Shown: positions 1 to 7,942 of the stretch, in pieces
Layout: every line of letters begins with the position of its first letter
How positions within the stretch are numbered: position 1 is the stretch's first letter
Source: Geodermatophilus sabuli
GTDB taxonomy: Bacteria; Actinomycetota; Actinomycetes; Mycobacteriales; Geodermatophilaceae
Length of the DNA stretch: 64,000 bases
Assembly (NCBI RefSeq): GCF_010686765.1
Contig: NZ_JAAGWF010000023.1
Location: 57,934 to 121,933, forward strand
Reading direction: 5' to 3'
Notes under the pieces: generated by a model
The model's database searches: none
Told to the model about the DNA's origin: nothing
Seen by the model: only the letters and a program-made list of their open reading frames with translations
Translations under genes and position numbers: made by a program

Positions 1-1
1 C

Positions 2-544
2 GCGGTCAAGCGGGTCCGGGGTGACGGCAAGCCGGACGGCGAGGTGTCGAACCTGCTGCACGACCGGGTCGACGTCGGCGACACCGTCACCATGTCGCTG
101 CCCTTCGGTGACGTCGTCCTCGACGACTCCCGGCCGGCGGTGTTCGCCAGCGCCGGCATCGGCATCACCCCGATGGCGGGGATGATCTCCCACCTGGTGA
201 CGGCCGGCTCACACCTCGACGTCACCCTCCTGCACGCCGACTCCGACGAGGCGTCGTGGGCGCTGCGCCAGCAGGTGGTCGACGACGTCCGGTCGCTGGC
301 CGACGGGGACCTGCACGTCTGGTTCGAGAAGGGCGCCGAGTGCAGCCTGCCGGTCGACAGCGTGCACGAGGGCGTCATGGACCTGTCGGAGGTCGACCTG
401 CCCGACAACGCCGTGTACTACCTGTGCGGTCCGCTGCCGTTCATGAAGGCCGTCCGCTCGGCGCTGCTCGACCGGGGCGTGTCCACCCGCGACATCCAGT
501 ACGAGGTGTTCGGCCCCGACCTCTGGCAGGCCGACGCCGACTGA
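2..544 (+). CDS. hmp: Flavohemoprotein (nitric oxide dioxygenase), C-terminal part
   Basis: The gene is cut by the left edge, leaving the reductase half of a flavohemoglobin. The enzyme oxidises NO to nitrate with O2, using electrons passed from NAD(P)H through FAD to heme. The first visible codons read as the end of the FAD-binding barrel (V-K-R then V-S-N-L-L-H-D). Next comes the NAD(P)-binding lobe with G-I-G-I-T-P-M near the middle and Y-Y-L-C-G-P-x-P-F-M-K near the end, both typical of ferredoxin-NADP reductase-like domains. The heme globin domain must lie upstream, outside the window. A hairpin follows the stop. A standalone oxidoreductase of the same fold is possible but less likely. 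Confidence 0.82.
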   Translation, partial: AVKRVRGDGKPDGEVSNLLHDRVDVGDTVTMSLPFGDVVLDDSRPAVFASAGIGITPMAGMISHLVTAGSHLDVTLLHADSDEASWALRQQVVDDVRSLADGDLHVWFEKGAECSLPVDSVHEGVMDLSEVDLPDNAVYYLCGPLPFMKAVRSALLDRGVSTRDIQYEVFGPDLWQADAD

Positions 545-555
545 GAGAGGGCCGA

Positions 556-607
556 TTGCGCCCGGAACCACCCTCCCCGACCCCGCGAGGGGTGGTTTCG
601 GGCGCAA
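556..607. terminator. Bidirectional terminator hairpin
   Basis: Two 18-base arms (556-573 and 590-607) pair with a single mismatch around a 16-base loop. The hairpin sits exactly between the convergent flavohemoprotein and ABM-HhH genes, so it probably ends transcription from both sides. There is no long T-run, as is common in very GC-rich actinobacteria. Confidence 0.7.
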
Positions 608-616
608 CCGCCCGGG

Positions 617-1123
617 TCAGCCGGCGAAGGTGAGGCCGGCCTCCGCCAGCGCCTCCCGCAGCCGGGTCACCGCCTTGGGGCCCACGCCGTGCCAGGAGAG
701 CAGCTCCCGCTCGGTCAGTGCGGCGACGTCCCGCAGGTCGCGGACACCCTTGCCGAGCAGGGCGCTGGCGGCCGGTGACCCGATGGACGGCGGGAGCGCC
801 AGCGGCGGGCCGTCGTGCGCCCGGACGACGTCGTACTCGGTGACGTCGGCGGCGAGCAGCACGGCGGTCTGCGCGTCGTCCGGGCCCGAGCCGCGGAACG
901 CCTCGAGCTCGGCGCGGCCGCGCCAGCGCTCGAGGACGGTGATGCGACCGTCCTCCACGAGGTCCGGGCCGATGGCGAACTCCAGGCAGCCGGGGGCGGC
1001 GCGGGCCTGCTCGACGACGGCTCGGCAGCCGTCGAGGTAGGCCTCCCGGTCCTCCGGTGCCACGGTCAGGGTGCCCGCCACGATGATCACGACGTACCGA
1101 CCGCGCGGCCGGGCCGAACTCAT
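617..1123 (-). CDS. ABM-domain monooxygenase-like protein with C-terminal helix-hairpin-helix
   Basis: 168 residues. Residues about 12-100 look like an antibiotic-biosynthesis-monooxygenase (ABM) dimeric alpha-beta barrel: a V-x-V-x-P-x-x-R-E-A-Y start, a P-G-C-L-E-F-x-I strand and an L-E-R-W strand. Residues about 115-168 form a helix-hairpin-helix of the type found at the RNA polymerase alpha C-terminus, with H-G-V-G-P-K-A as the hairpin. ABM proteins modify small aromatics or act as quinol or heme mono-oxygenases; the HhH tail suggests nucleic acid or protein contact. The joint role is unknown. It lies 3 bases before the PAS-GGDEF gene on the same strand, so the two are probably co-transcribed. 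Confidence 0.72.
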   Translation of the reverse strand: MSSARPRGRYVVIIVAGTLTVAPEDREAYLDGCRAVVEQARAAPGCLEFAIGPDLVEDGRITVLERWRGRAELEAFRGSGPDDAQTAVLLAADVTEYDVVRAHDGPPLALPPSIGSPAASALLGKGVRDLRDVAALTERELLSWHGVGPKAVTRLREALAEAGLTFAG

Positions 1124-1126
1124 CGC

Positions 1127-1990
1127 CTACTCGCCGCGGAGCCGCCGCCGCCGGTGCGTCTTGGCGCCGTACATGGCCCGGTCCGCGCGGGCGACCAGCT
1201 CGTCGGCCAGCTCGCCCGGCCGGCCGACGGCGACACCGACGCTCACCCCCACCGCCAGCGGACCGCAGGGCGACGCGAAGGGCTCGGCGACCGCGGCCGA
1301 CGCCAGCGCGGCCAGGGCGGCCACCCGGTCGGGGTCGGGCCGGGGCACCAGGAGCACGAACTCGTCGCCGCCGAAGCGGGCCACGAGCTCGCCGGGCCCG
1401 AGCAGCCCGGAGAGCCGGGTGGCCACCGCGCGGAGCAGCCAGTCGCCGGCGCCGTGGCCGTGCTCGTCGTTGACCACCTTGAAGCCGTCGAGGTCGCAGA
1501 AGGCCAGCGCACACCCCTGACCGGTGCCCCCGTCGAGGTGCCGGCGCAGGGCGTCGAACAGGGCGCCGCGGTGCGGGATGCCGGTCAGCCGGTCGGTCTC
1601 CGCACGCTGGTGCAGCCGCGCCTCGTGCTGCCTCTGGTCGGTGACGTCGATGCCCACGCAGGCGACGGCGTAGGGGCGCCCCGCGCAGTCGAGGAGCACG
1701 TCGTTGTGCATCGCCACCCGCCGCCGCCCGCCGTCACCGGTCAGCCAGTCGGCCTCCTGGGGATGGGCCTGGCCGGTGGCGATCGAGCGGGCGACGGCGT
1801 CCCGGGCCAGCTCGGCGTGCTCGGGAGCGACCCAGACCTGCCAGAACAGCGCGCCGACGAGCTCCTCGGCCGGCCGGCCGGTGAACCGCTGCAGCGCGGG
1901 GTTGGCCAGCAGGATCCGGCCGTCGGCGGCCACGACGCACAGCAGGGCACCGGTGGCGGCCACGAACTCCGCGGCGAGAGACGGTTGCAC
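1127..1990 (-). CDS. PAS-GGDEF diguanylate cyclase
   Basis: 287 residues from a GTG. An N-terminal PAS domain (about 10-120, with the L-L-A-N-P-A-L-Q-R-F-T-G-R signature) precedes a GGDEF domain (about 125-285). The active-site motif R-F-G-G-D-E-F and the upstream D-x-D-G-F-K-x-V-N-D-x-x-G-H-x-x-G-D segment are intact, so it should condense two GTP into cyclic di-GMP. The four positions used by the RxxD inhibitory site read G-P-G-E, so product inhibition through that site is unlikely. No membrane segment is seen; it should be a soluble sensor. The start was chosen because the reading frame upstream loses protein character. Confidence 0.85.
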   Translation of the reverse strand: MQPSLAAEFVAATGALLCVVAADGRILLANPALQRFTGRPAEELVGALFWQVWVAPEHAELARDAVARSIATGQAHPQEADWLTGDGGRRRVAMHNDVLLDCAGRPYAVACVGIDVTDQRQHEARLHQRAETDRLTGIPHRGALFDALRRHLDGGTGQGCALAFCDLDGFKVVNDEHGHGAGDWLLRAVATRLSGLLGPGELVARFGGDEFVLLVPRPDPDRVAALAALASAAVAEPFASPCGPLAVGVSVGVAVGRPGELADELVARADRAMYGAKTHRRRRLRGE

Positions 1991-2092
1991 GGCCCGCCTC
2001 CTCCGGCCGCGGCCCCCCGCCACGGCACTCCGGCGATCAGACCACGACTGGGCCCGCGGGACAACGACCGACCGACCGTCGTCCCCCGCCAC

Positions 2093-2104
2093 TACCGTGC
2101 CCGC
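2093..2104 (+). promoter_or_regulatory. Putative -10 element for a leaderless transcript
   Basis: TACCGT at 2093-2098 matches TANNNT and lies six bases before the GTG of the winged-helix gene, with no Shine-Dalgarno sequence between. The same spacing recurs at other genes in the window. No clear -35 is visible. Confidence 0.35.
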
Positions 2105-3205
2105 GTGGCAACGACCCTGGAGCGGCGGCAGGTGCTCGACCTGCGGGTGGCCGCGCAGCAGCTCGACCGCACCGCCGGCACACCGGCCGACACCGCCGTC
2201 CTCGACCTCGGCGTGCAGGACACCGGTCCGGACGGCGGTCTCTGGGCGCTCGTGCTGCGCGGGGTGGACGTCGCCGCTCTCCCCGGTGACGCGCTGGCCA
2301 CCGTCTGGACCATCCGGGGCGCGCCGCACCTGTACCGCCGGTCCGACCTGCCCGGCGTGCTCGCCGCCACCGCACCGTTCTCCGAGGCCGACGCGGCCAA
2401 GCGGATCTACGACGCGGCCGGGCCGCTGAAGGCCGCCGGCATCGGCACCGTCGAGGCGCTGGACACCATCGCCGCCACGATGCGCTCGCTGGTGACCGCC
2501 CCCATGGCCAAGGGCGAGGTCTCCGGCCGGTTGACCGAACTGCTGGACCCGGTGCACGTGCGGCACTGCACCCCGTGCGACGCCACGCACCCGTGGGAGA
2601 TGCCGTTCCGGCTGGCCGCCCTGCGCGCCGGCCTGGAACTGCAGGCGGGCACGTCGCCACCGGTCCTGCAGCCGGTCCCCGGCCTCGCCCCGGCCGACAC
2701 GGTGCCCGAGCGGCTCGACGTCGTCCGCGGCTACCTGCGGCTGCTCGGACCCGCCACGCCCCGGCACGTCGCCGGCTACCTCGACGCGCCGCTGGCGGAC
2801 GTGCGCGCCCACTGGCCCGACGACGCGGTCGAGGTGTCGGTGGACGGCGAGCGCCGCTGGCTGCTCGCCGCGGACGCCGACCGGCTCGACGGCCTGCCCA
2901 CCGCGGCGGGCGTCGGCCTGCTCGGCCCCTTCGACCTCCTGCTGCAGGCCCGCGACCGGGAGCTGCTCGTCCCCGACCGGGACCTCGCGAAGACGCTGTG
3001 GCCCACCCTGGGCCGCCCCGGCGGCCTGCTCGTCGACGGAGAGGTCGCCGGCACCTGGCGGGCGAAGAAGTCCGGTGCCCGCGTGACCGTCTCGGTCCGG
3101 CTGTGGCGGGCACCGACGCCGGCGCTGCGGGAACGCATCACCGCGCAGGCCGAGCGGCTGGCCGCCTTCCGGGGCCTCGGCCTGGCCGGGGTCGCCCTCG
3201 ACTGA
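2105..3205 (+). CDS. Winged-helix DNA-binding protein, HTH_42 / AlkZ-like family
   Basis: 366 residues, full length for the HTH_42 (AlkZ/YcaQ-like) family. Known members are DNA glycosylases that unhook crosslinked or bulky alkylated bases. Family marks include the W-T-I-R-G-A-P-H-L-Y-R-R segment near residue 80, H-P-W-E-M-P-F-R near 165, and L-L-G-P-F-D-L-L-L-Q in the C-terminal part. The N-terminal G-V-Q-D-T near residue 40 sits where characterised members carry their catalytic Gln-x-Gln or Gln-x-Asp; that alignment is by eye. The GTG start is six bases after a TACCGT -10-like hexamer, suggesting a leaderless transcript. Glycosylase activity is inferred. Confidence 0.75.
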   Translation: MATTLERRQVLDLRVAAQQLDRTAGTPADTAVLDLGVQDTGPDGGLWALVLRGVDVAALPGDALATVWTIRGAPHLYRRSDLPGVLAATAPFSEADAAKRIYDAAGPLKAAGIGTVEALDTIAATMRSLVTAPMAKGEVSGRLTELLDPVHVRHCTPCDATHPWEMPFRLAALRAGLELQAGTSPPVLQPVPGLAPADTVPERLDVVRGYLRLLGPATPRHVAGYLDAPLADVRAHWPDDAVEVSVDGERRWLLAADADRLDGLPTAAGVGLLGPFDLLLQARDRELLVPDRDLAKTLWPTLGRPGGLLVDGEVAGTWRAKKSGARVTVSVRLWRAPTPALRERITAQAERLAAFRGLGLAGVALD

Positions 3206-3223
3206 GCGTCCCCGGCCGGCCGG

Positions 3224-4921
3224 TCAGCGGTGGTGCCCGTGCGAACCGGTGCAGCGGTAGCTGGCCGCCTCCTCCACGGGGCCGCCGCGGTAGCGGGGCC
3301 ACTCCGGGTACTGGCAGGCGGGCAGCGTCCGGGCGACGGTCCCCACCGTGCCGCTCTGGACGACCCGCCGGGGCGCCTCGCCGTCCTCCACCCAGGTCTC
3401 GAGCAGGCTCACCCAGTCGACCAGCGACGGCGCACCCTGGCCGCCGTGGTCGGCGCCGGGCGAGACGTAGAGCCGCGCGAAGTCGGCGGTCCTCCGGCGG
3501 CCGAGCTCGTCGACGACGGACTCGAAGTAGCGGGCGCCGGCGAAGCCGCTCTGCGCGTAGTCGCCGAAGTGCTCCTGCATGATCAGCTTCCCGCCGCGGG
3601 CGCGGAACGCCGACAGGTCCGGATCGGTCGAGTCGACGATCTCCGACACCTCACGGATGCGCTCACGCCACCGCGGGTCGTCCGGGTCGAAGGTGCGGGT
3701 GTCCAGGTCGGGGTCCTGGGCGATCGCGTAGCGCACCCACTGGGCGCCGAAGTTGGCGACCGCGCTGGTGCCGGGGAACGGTGCCCCGCCGGGCTGCACG
3801 GCACCCGGTGCCTGTGTCTCGGGCAGCGGCGCCGCGCCGGTGATCCAGAACGGCCAGGACAGCGCCTCGTGGCCGGCCGGCCACCCTGGGTAGGACCGGA
3901 CGCCGTTGGCCAGGTGGACGTCGAGCTCCAGGTCGGACCGGACGGTGCGCACCAGGTCCACCTGCGCCGCGGACAGGCAGGTGTCGCTGGTGGCGGGGTC
4001 GACGTCGGGCGGGCAGAGCAGCTGCGCCGGGTCGGGGTCGCAGTCGGGGTACCGGGCGATCAGTCCGTCCTGCACGCCGTCACGCGGGTCGCAGGCGGCG
4101 AACGTGGCGTCGGTGAGCGTCTGGATCTCCGCGGCGTTCATCCAGCCGCCGGCGGCCACGGCCGCGCCGACCCGGTTGCCCGCCAGCTGCAGTGCGGTGA
4201 ACGGCACCACCGGCACCCGGCTGAGGACACCGTCGTAGTCGTCGGGGAACCGCTGCGCGACGGTGAGCCCCTCCCGGCCGCCCTGGGAGCTGCCGACGAA
4301 GTAGGTGTGGTGCGGGTCGGTGCCGTACCGCGCGCGGATGAGCGCACCGGCGACGTCCCGGGTCTTCTTCAGCGCGGCGTAGCCGAAGTTGACCAGCGCC
4401 TCCTCGTTGAGCGCGAAGGTGGCGTTCCCCCCGGTGTGCCCGGAGTCGCTGGCGAAGGTGGCGTAGCCGCGGGCCAGCGGGGGTGGCGTGTCCGGGGGAG
4501 CCGACGGCGCGTTCCCGGTCGCCTCCGGGACGACGCCGTTGTAGCCGCCGCCGCCGAAGTGCATCCCGCGGCCGTTCCAGTCCGTGGGCAGGTTGACGCG
4601 GGCGGAGACGTCCGGGGCGTCGGGGTCCACGCGGCGGATGGTGAACCGGACGTCGCAGTACTCCGGCAGTGGCGCCGCGGCCGGCACCACGGTGGCCGAG
4701 TCGACCACCGCGCCCGACGTCGGCAGCCCGATCGCGTCGGCGGGGACCTCGGTGCCCACCAGGTCCGCGCAGCCGGTGGGCGTCGTGGCGGCAGCCGCGG
4801 TCGGCGCCAGGGTGGCCGCGGTGACGGCTCCGGTGGCCAGGGCGAGGGCCGCCGTCCCCCAGCGGCGGCGGGGGCGGACCGCCGTCCGGCTCGTCCCTGC
4901 GGTGCGGGCCTCGGTCGTCAT
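3224..4921 (-). CDS. Secreted tannase / feruloyl esterase family protein
   Basis: 565 residues. An Arg-rich start followed by an Ala-rich hydrophobic stretch (about 18-46) is a signal peptide, so the enzyme is probably exported. The body is a tannase-family alpha/beta hydrolase that cleaves ester bonds of plant phenolics: nucleophile Ser212 in G-S-S-Q-G-G, the calcium-loop signature C-D-P-R-D-G-V-Q-D-G-L near residues 277-287, and a C-terminal A-D-H-G-G-Q-G histidine. Paired cysteines flank the core as expected outside the cell. The ATG was chosen because it begins the signal peptide; the open frame further upstream is not protein-like. Substrate is unknown. Confidence 0.87.
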   Translation of the reverse strand: MTTEARTAGTSRTAVRPRRRWGTAALALATGAVTAATLAPTAAAATTPTGCADLVGTEVPADAIGLPTSGAVVDSATVVPAAAPLPEYCDVRFTIRRVDPDAPDVSARVNLPTDWNGRGMHFGGGGYNGVVPEATGNAPSAPPDTPPPLARGYATFASDSGHTGGNATFALNEEALVNFGYAALKKTRDVAGALIRARYGTDPHHTYFVGSSQGGREGLTVAQRFPDDYDGVLSRVPVVPFTALQLAGNRVGAAVAAGGWMNAAEIQTLTDATFAACDPRDGVQDGLIARYPDCDPDPAQLLCPPDVDPATSDTCLSAAQVDLVRTVRSDLELDVHLANGVRSYPGWPAGHEALSWPFWITGAAPLPETQAPGAVQPGGAPFPGTSAVANFGAQWVRYAIAQDPDLDTRTFDPDDPRWRERIREVSEIVDSTDPDLSAFRARGGKLIMQEHFGDYAQSGFAGARYFESVVDELGRRRTADFARLYVSPGADHGGQGAPSLVDWVSLLETWVEDGEAPRRVVQSGTVGTVARTLPACQYPEWPRYRGGPVEEAASYRCTGSHGHHR

Positions 4922-5075
4922 GGGCTGCGCTCCTCGTCCGCGGGGGCCCTCGTCGGCACCCGGCGGCCAGGCTATGGCGGGGGTCACACCGGCGCGCGTC
5001 GAGGGGAGGTGTGGGTCCTGGCCGCTCGCCGCGGCGCACCCCCCTCCCGACGGCCCGCGGTGCGACGATCCAGCA

Positions 5076-5516
5076 GTGACCGATGCCGTGCGCCCCGACG
5101 ACATGCGGGTGTCCGACGCCGAGCGGGCGGTCGTGCAGGAACGGCTGCGCCGGGCGGTCGGCGAGGGCCAGCTGGACCTGCACGAGTTCGACACCCGGGT
5201 GCAGACCGTCTGGGCCGCGAAGACCCGCGGCGAGCTGGTGCGGGTGACCGCCGACCTGCCGCAGCCCCCGCCTCCGCCGCCGCCCCCCGCTCCGTGGGAG
5301 GTCTACGCCCGCGACGACGCCGGCACGGCCATGCGGGTGCTGACCATCATCTGGGCCTGCGCCGTGGCGATCAACCTCGTCGTCTGGGGCACCGTCTCAC
5401 TGGCCACCGGCCAGTTCGTCCACCCCTGGTGGTTGTACGTCGCCGGTCCGCCGGGCGCCGTCCTGGCCGTCCTCTACGCCTTCGGCATCGGCCGGCCGCC
5501 GTCCCGCGGGCGCTGA
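5076..5516 (+). CDS. DUF1707 (SHOCT-like) membrane protein
   Basis: 146 residues. The N-terminal M-R-V-S-D-A-E-R (from residue 10) and the E-G-Q-L-D-L-H-E-F-D-x-R segment are the DUF1707 signature found near the start of many actinobacterial membrane proteins. A run of prolines (about 65-75) links it to two hydrophobic segments (about 88-110 and 116-140). Function is unknown. The GTG follows a GACGAT hexamer by six bases; an in-frame ATG at 5103 is an alternative start that would begin directly at the DUF1707 motif. It is divergent from the tannase-family gene. Confidence 0.78.
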   Translation: MTDAVRPDDMRVSDAERAVVQERLRRAVGEGQLDLHEFDTRVQTVWAAKTRGELVRVTADLPQPPPPPPPPAPWEVYARDDAGTAMRVLTIIWACAVAINLVVWGTVSLATGQFVHPWWLYVAGPPGAVLAVLYAFGIGRPPSRGR

Positions 5517-5643
5517 GCGCTGCCGCGACCTCGGGGGGATCGGTCCCGGCGCGACAGCGACCGGGGAGCGGGGCCATGCTGTCGGCGCACGGCCCTCCGC
5601 AGGCCGTGCCGCCCGTCCCGCCCCGCCGACCCGAGGAGTGGCC

Positions 5644-5820
5644 ATGACCGGCCCCGACGACGCCTTCCTGGCCCCCGACGACGCGCTGCGGGACGGGGTG
5701 GAGGACACCGTGCCCGGCGGGGACGAGGACGTCGAGCGCCCGGCCGTCGCCCCCGGACAGGACGACGTCGACCACGACGGGCCCACCGGCTCGGCGGCCG
5801 GCGGGGTCGAGCCCGCCTGA
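5644..5820 (+). CDS. Small acidic hypothetical protein
   Basis: 58 residues, rich in Asp, Gly, Pro and Glu, with no membrane segment and no recognisable domain. An AGGAG at 5634-5638 stands five bases before the ATG and supports this start over the in-frame GTG at 5638. Its composition suggests a disordered protein. No function can be given. It ends 49 bases before the hydantoinase operon and is probably transcribed separately from it. Confidence 0.5.
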   Translation: MTGPDDAFLAPDDALRDGVEDTVPGGDEDVERPAVAPGQDDVDHDGPTGSAAGGVEPA

Positions 5821-5839
5821 CCGCGCCGCGGCTTCCCGA

Positions 5840-5867
5840 GCGGATACCTCAGCACTAAGGTATCCGC
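5840..5867. promoter_or_regulatory. Palindromic operator upstream of hyuA, probable MarR site
   Basis: Perfect 10-base arms GCGGATACCT and AGGTATCCGC flank an 8-base spacer, ending two bases before the hyuA start codon. The core TACCTCAGCACTAAGGTA is almost the same as the core of the palindrome at 13902-13927 next to the nmrA-marR operon. TAAGGT at 5856-5861 could be the -10 element, so a bound repressor would block transcription. Binding by the MarR protein encoded at 12561-13073 is inferred. Confidence 0.6.
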
Positions 5868-5869
5868 TC

Positions 5870-7942
5870 ATGAGCGCGCGCCGGGTCCGGATCGGCATCG
5901 ACACCGGGGGGACGTTCACCGACGTCGTCGCGGTGGACGAGCAGACCGGGCAGACCACCACCACCAAGACGCCGTCCACCCCGGCCGACCCGGCCGAGGG
6001 CTTCCTCACCGGCGTCCGCAAGGTGCTCGGCCTCCTGGACCTCCCCGGCGAGGCGGTCACCGCCGTCAGCCACGGGACCACGGTCGCGACCAACCAGTTG
6101 CTCGAGGGCAAGCTCGACCGCATCGGCTTCGTCACCACCGAGGGCTACGAGTCGGTGCTCGAGATCGCCCGGCAGTCGGTGCCCGACGGCTACGGCAACA
6201 GCTACTTCTGGGTCAAGCCGCCGCGGATCGTGCCGGCCGACCTGGTGCGCACCGTGCGCGGACGGCTCGACCACCACGGCGCGGAGGTCCGCCCCTTCGA
6301 CGAGGACGACGCCCGCGCGGCCGCCCGCTTCTTCCGCGAGGCGGGCATCTCGACGATCGGCGTCTGCTTCCTGCACGCCTACGCCGACGACGCCCACGAG
6401 CGCCGGATGCTCGCGGTGCTCCGCGAGGAGCACCCCGGCGCCGTGGTGAGCATCAGCTCGGAGGTGCTGCGCGAGTACCGCGAGTACGAGCGGTCGGTCA
6501 CCACGCTGGTCGACGCCGCGGTGAAGCCGAAGGTCGCCGCCTACGTCACCAACATCCGCACCCGGCTCGACGAGATCGCCCCCGGTGTGCCGTTCTACGT
6601 GATGAAGAGCAACGGTGGCGTCCTCTCGGCCGGCGAGGTCGTGCACCAGCCGATCACCACGATGCTGTCCGGGCCGGCCGCCGGAGCCCTGGGCGCCGCG
6701 CTGATCGCCGGGACCGCCGGGTTCGACCGGGTGCTCACCTGCGACGGCGGCGGCACCTCCACCGACGTCACCGTGGTCATCGACGGCGAGCCGGCGCTCA
6801 CCACCGAGGGCTCGGTCGGCGACTACCCGAGCAAGATCCCGATGATCGACGTCGTCACCGTCGGCGCCGGTGGCGGCTCGATCGCCTGGCTCTCCCCCGA
6901 GGGCACGCTCAAGGTCGGCCCCCAGTCGGCCGGCGCCGATCCGGGTCCCATCTGCTACCCGGACGGCGGCGACCAGCCCACCGTCACCGACGCCCACGTC
7001 GTCCTCGGCCGGATCCCCCCGCACCTGCTGGGTGGTGAGATCCCGCTGTCGGCCGACGCCGCACGGGAGGGTCTGCAGCAGCTCGGCGCGAAGCTCGACA
7101 TGGACCTCGAGCGCACCGCGAGCGGGATCCTGGAGATCTCCGCCTGGAACCAGGCCAACGCGCTGCGCCAGGTCACCGTCGCCAAGGGCCTCGACGTCCG
7201 CGACTTCACGCTCACGACCTTCGGCGGCTCCGGCTCGCTGCTGGCCTGCCGGCTGATGGACATCCTCAACCTGCCCCGCACGCTGGTGCCGCCGAACCCG
7301 GGCAACGTCAGCGCGTTCGGACTGCTCACCGTCGACGTCCGCAACGACTACGTGCAGACCGTCGTCTCCAAGCACGTCGACCTGGACCTGGCGCGGGTGC
7401 GGTCGGTGTTCGCCGACCTCGAGGGCCAGGCCCAGACGGCGCTGGACGGCGAGGGCTTCGCCCGCGACCAGCAGCGCATGCAGCGGACGGCGGACCTGCG
7501 CTACGTGGGTCAGGCCTTCGAGGTGCGGGTGCCGGTGCCCGACGGCCAACTGGACGCCGAGGGCTCAGAAGCGGTTGCCCAGGCCTTCCACGCCGCGCAC
7601 CGGCAGCTCTACGGCTACGACTTCGCCACCGACCCGCGCCAGGCGGTCGAGTGGGTGAACCTCCGGGTGAGCGGGATCGGGCCGATCCGCCGTCCCGACG
7701 TCGTGGAGCTGCCCGGGCGCGAGGGCGGGACGGACCGGGCCGTCACGGGTTCGCGTCGCGTGTTCTTCGACGACTGGGTGGACACGCCCACCTACGACCG
7801 GCCCCGCCTGGCGCCCGGCGACGTGGTCAGCGGCCCGGCGATCATCGAGGAGTTCGGCTCCACCGTCCCGGTGCACCCCGGCTTCGCGGTCACCGTCGAC
7901 ACCCACGGGAACCTGCTGCTCACCAAGGAGGACGCGCGATGA
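5870..7942 (+). CDS. hyuA: Hydantoinase/oxoprolinase A subunit
   Basis: 690 residues, full length for HyuA. The ASKHA-fold phosphate-1 motif D-T-G-G-T-F-T-D is at the N-terminus, followed by S-H-G-T-T-V-A-T-N, the M-K-S-N-G-G-V segment, L-S-G-P-A-A-G and the second phosphate loop C-D-G-G-G-T-S-T-D. The family uses ATP to open or carboxylate cyclic amides and ketones (5-oxoprolinase, N-methylhydantoinase, acetophenone carboxylase). It works with the B subunit encoded next; the two genes overlap by four bases. No acetone-carboxylase-type small subunit follows, so a hydantoin or oxoproline substrate is favoured, but this is not proved. Confidence 0.88.
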   Translation: MSARRVRIGIDTGGTFTDVVAVDEQTGQTTTTKTPSTPADPAEGFLTGVRKVLGLLDLPGEAVTAVSHGTTVATNQLLEGKLDRIGFVTTEGYESVLEIARQSVPDGYGNSYFWVKPPRIVPADLVRTVRGRLDHHGAEVRPFDEDDARAAARFFREAGISTIGVCFLHAYADDAHERRMLAVLREEHPGAVVSISSEVLREYREYERSVTTLVDAAVKPKVAAYVTNIRTRLDEIAPGVPFYVMKSNGGVLSAGEVVHQPITTMLSGPAAGALGAALIAGTAGFDRVLTCDGGGTSTDVTVVIDGEPALTTEGSVGDYPSKIPMIDVVTVGAGGGSIAWLSPEGTLKVGPQSAGADPGPICYPDGGDQPTVTDAHVVLGRIPPHLLGGEIPLSADAAREGLQQLGAKLDMDLERTASGILEISAWNQANALRQVTVAKGLDVRDFTLTTFGGSGSLLACRLMDILNLPRTLVPPNPGNVSAFGLLTVDVRNDYVQTVVSKHVDLDLARVRSVFADLEGQAQTALDGEGFARDQQRMQRTADLRYVGQAFEVRVPVPDGQLDAEGSEAVAQAFHAAHRQLYGYDFATDPRQAVEWVNLRVSGIGPIRRPDVVELPGREGGTDRAVTGSRRVFFDDWVDTPTYDRPRLAPGDVVSGPAIIEEFGSTVPVHPGFAVTVDTHGNLLLTKEDAR

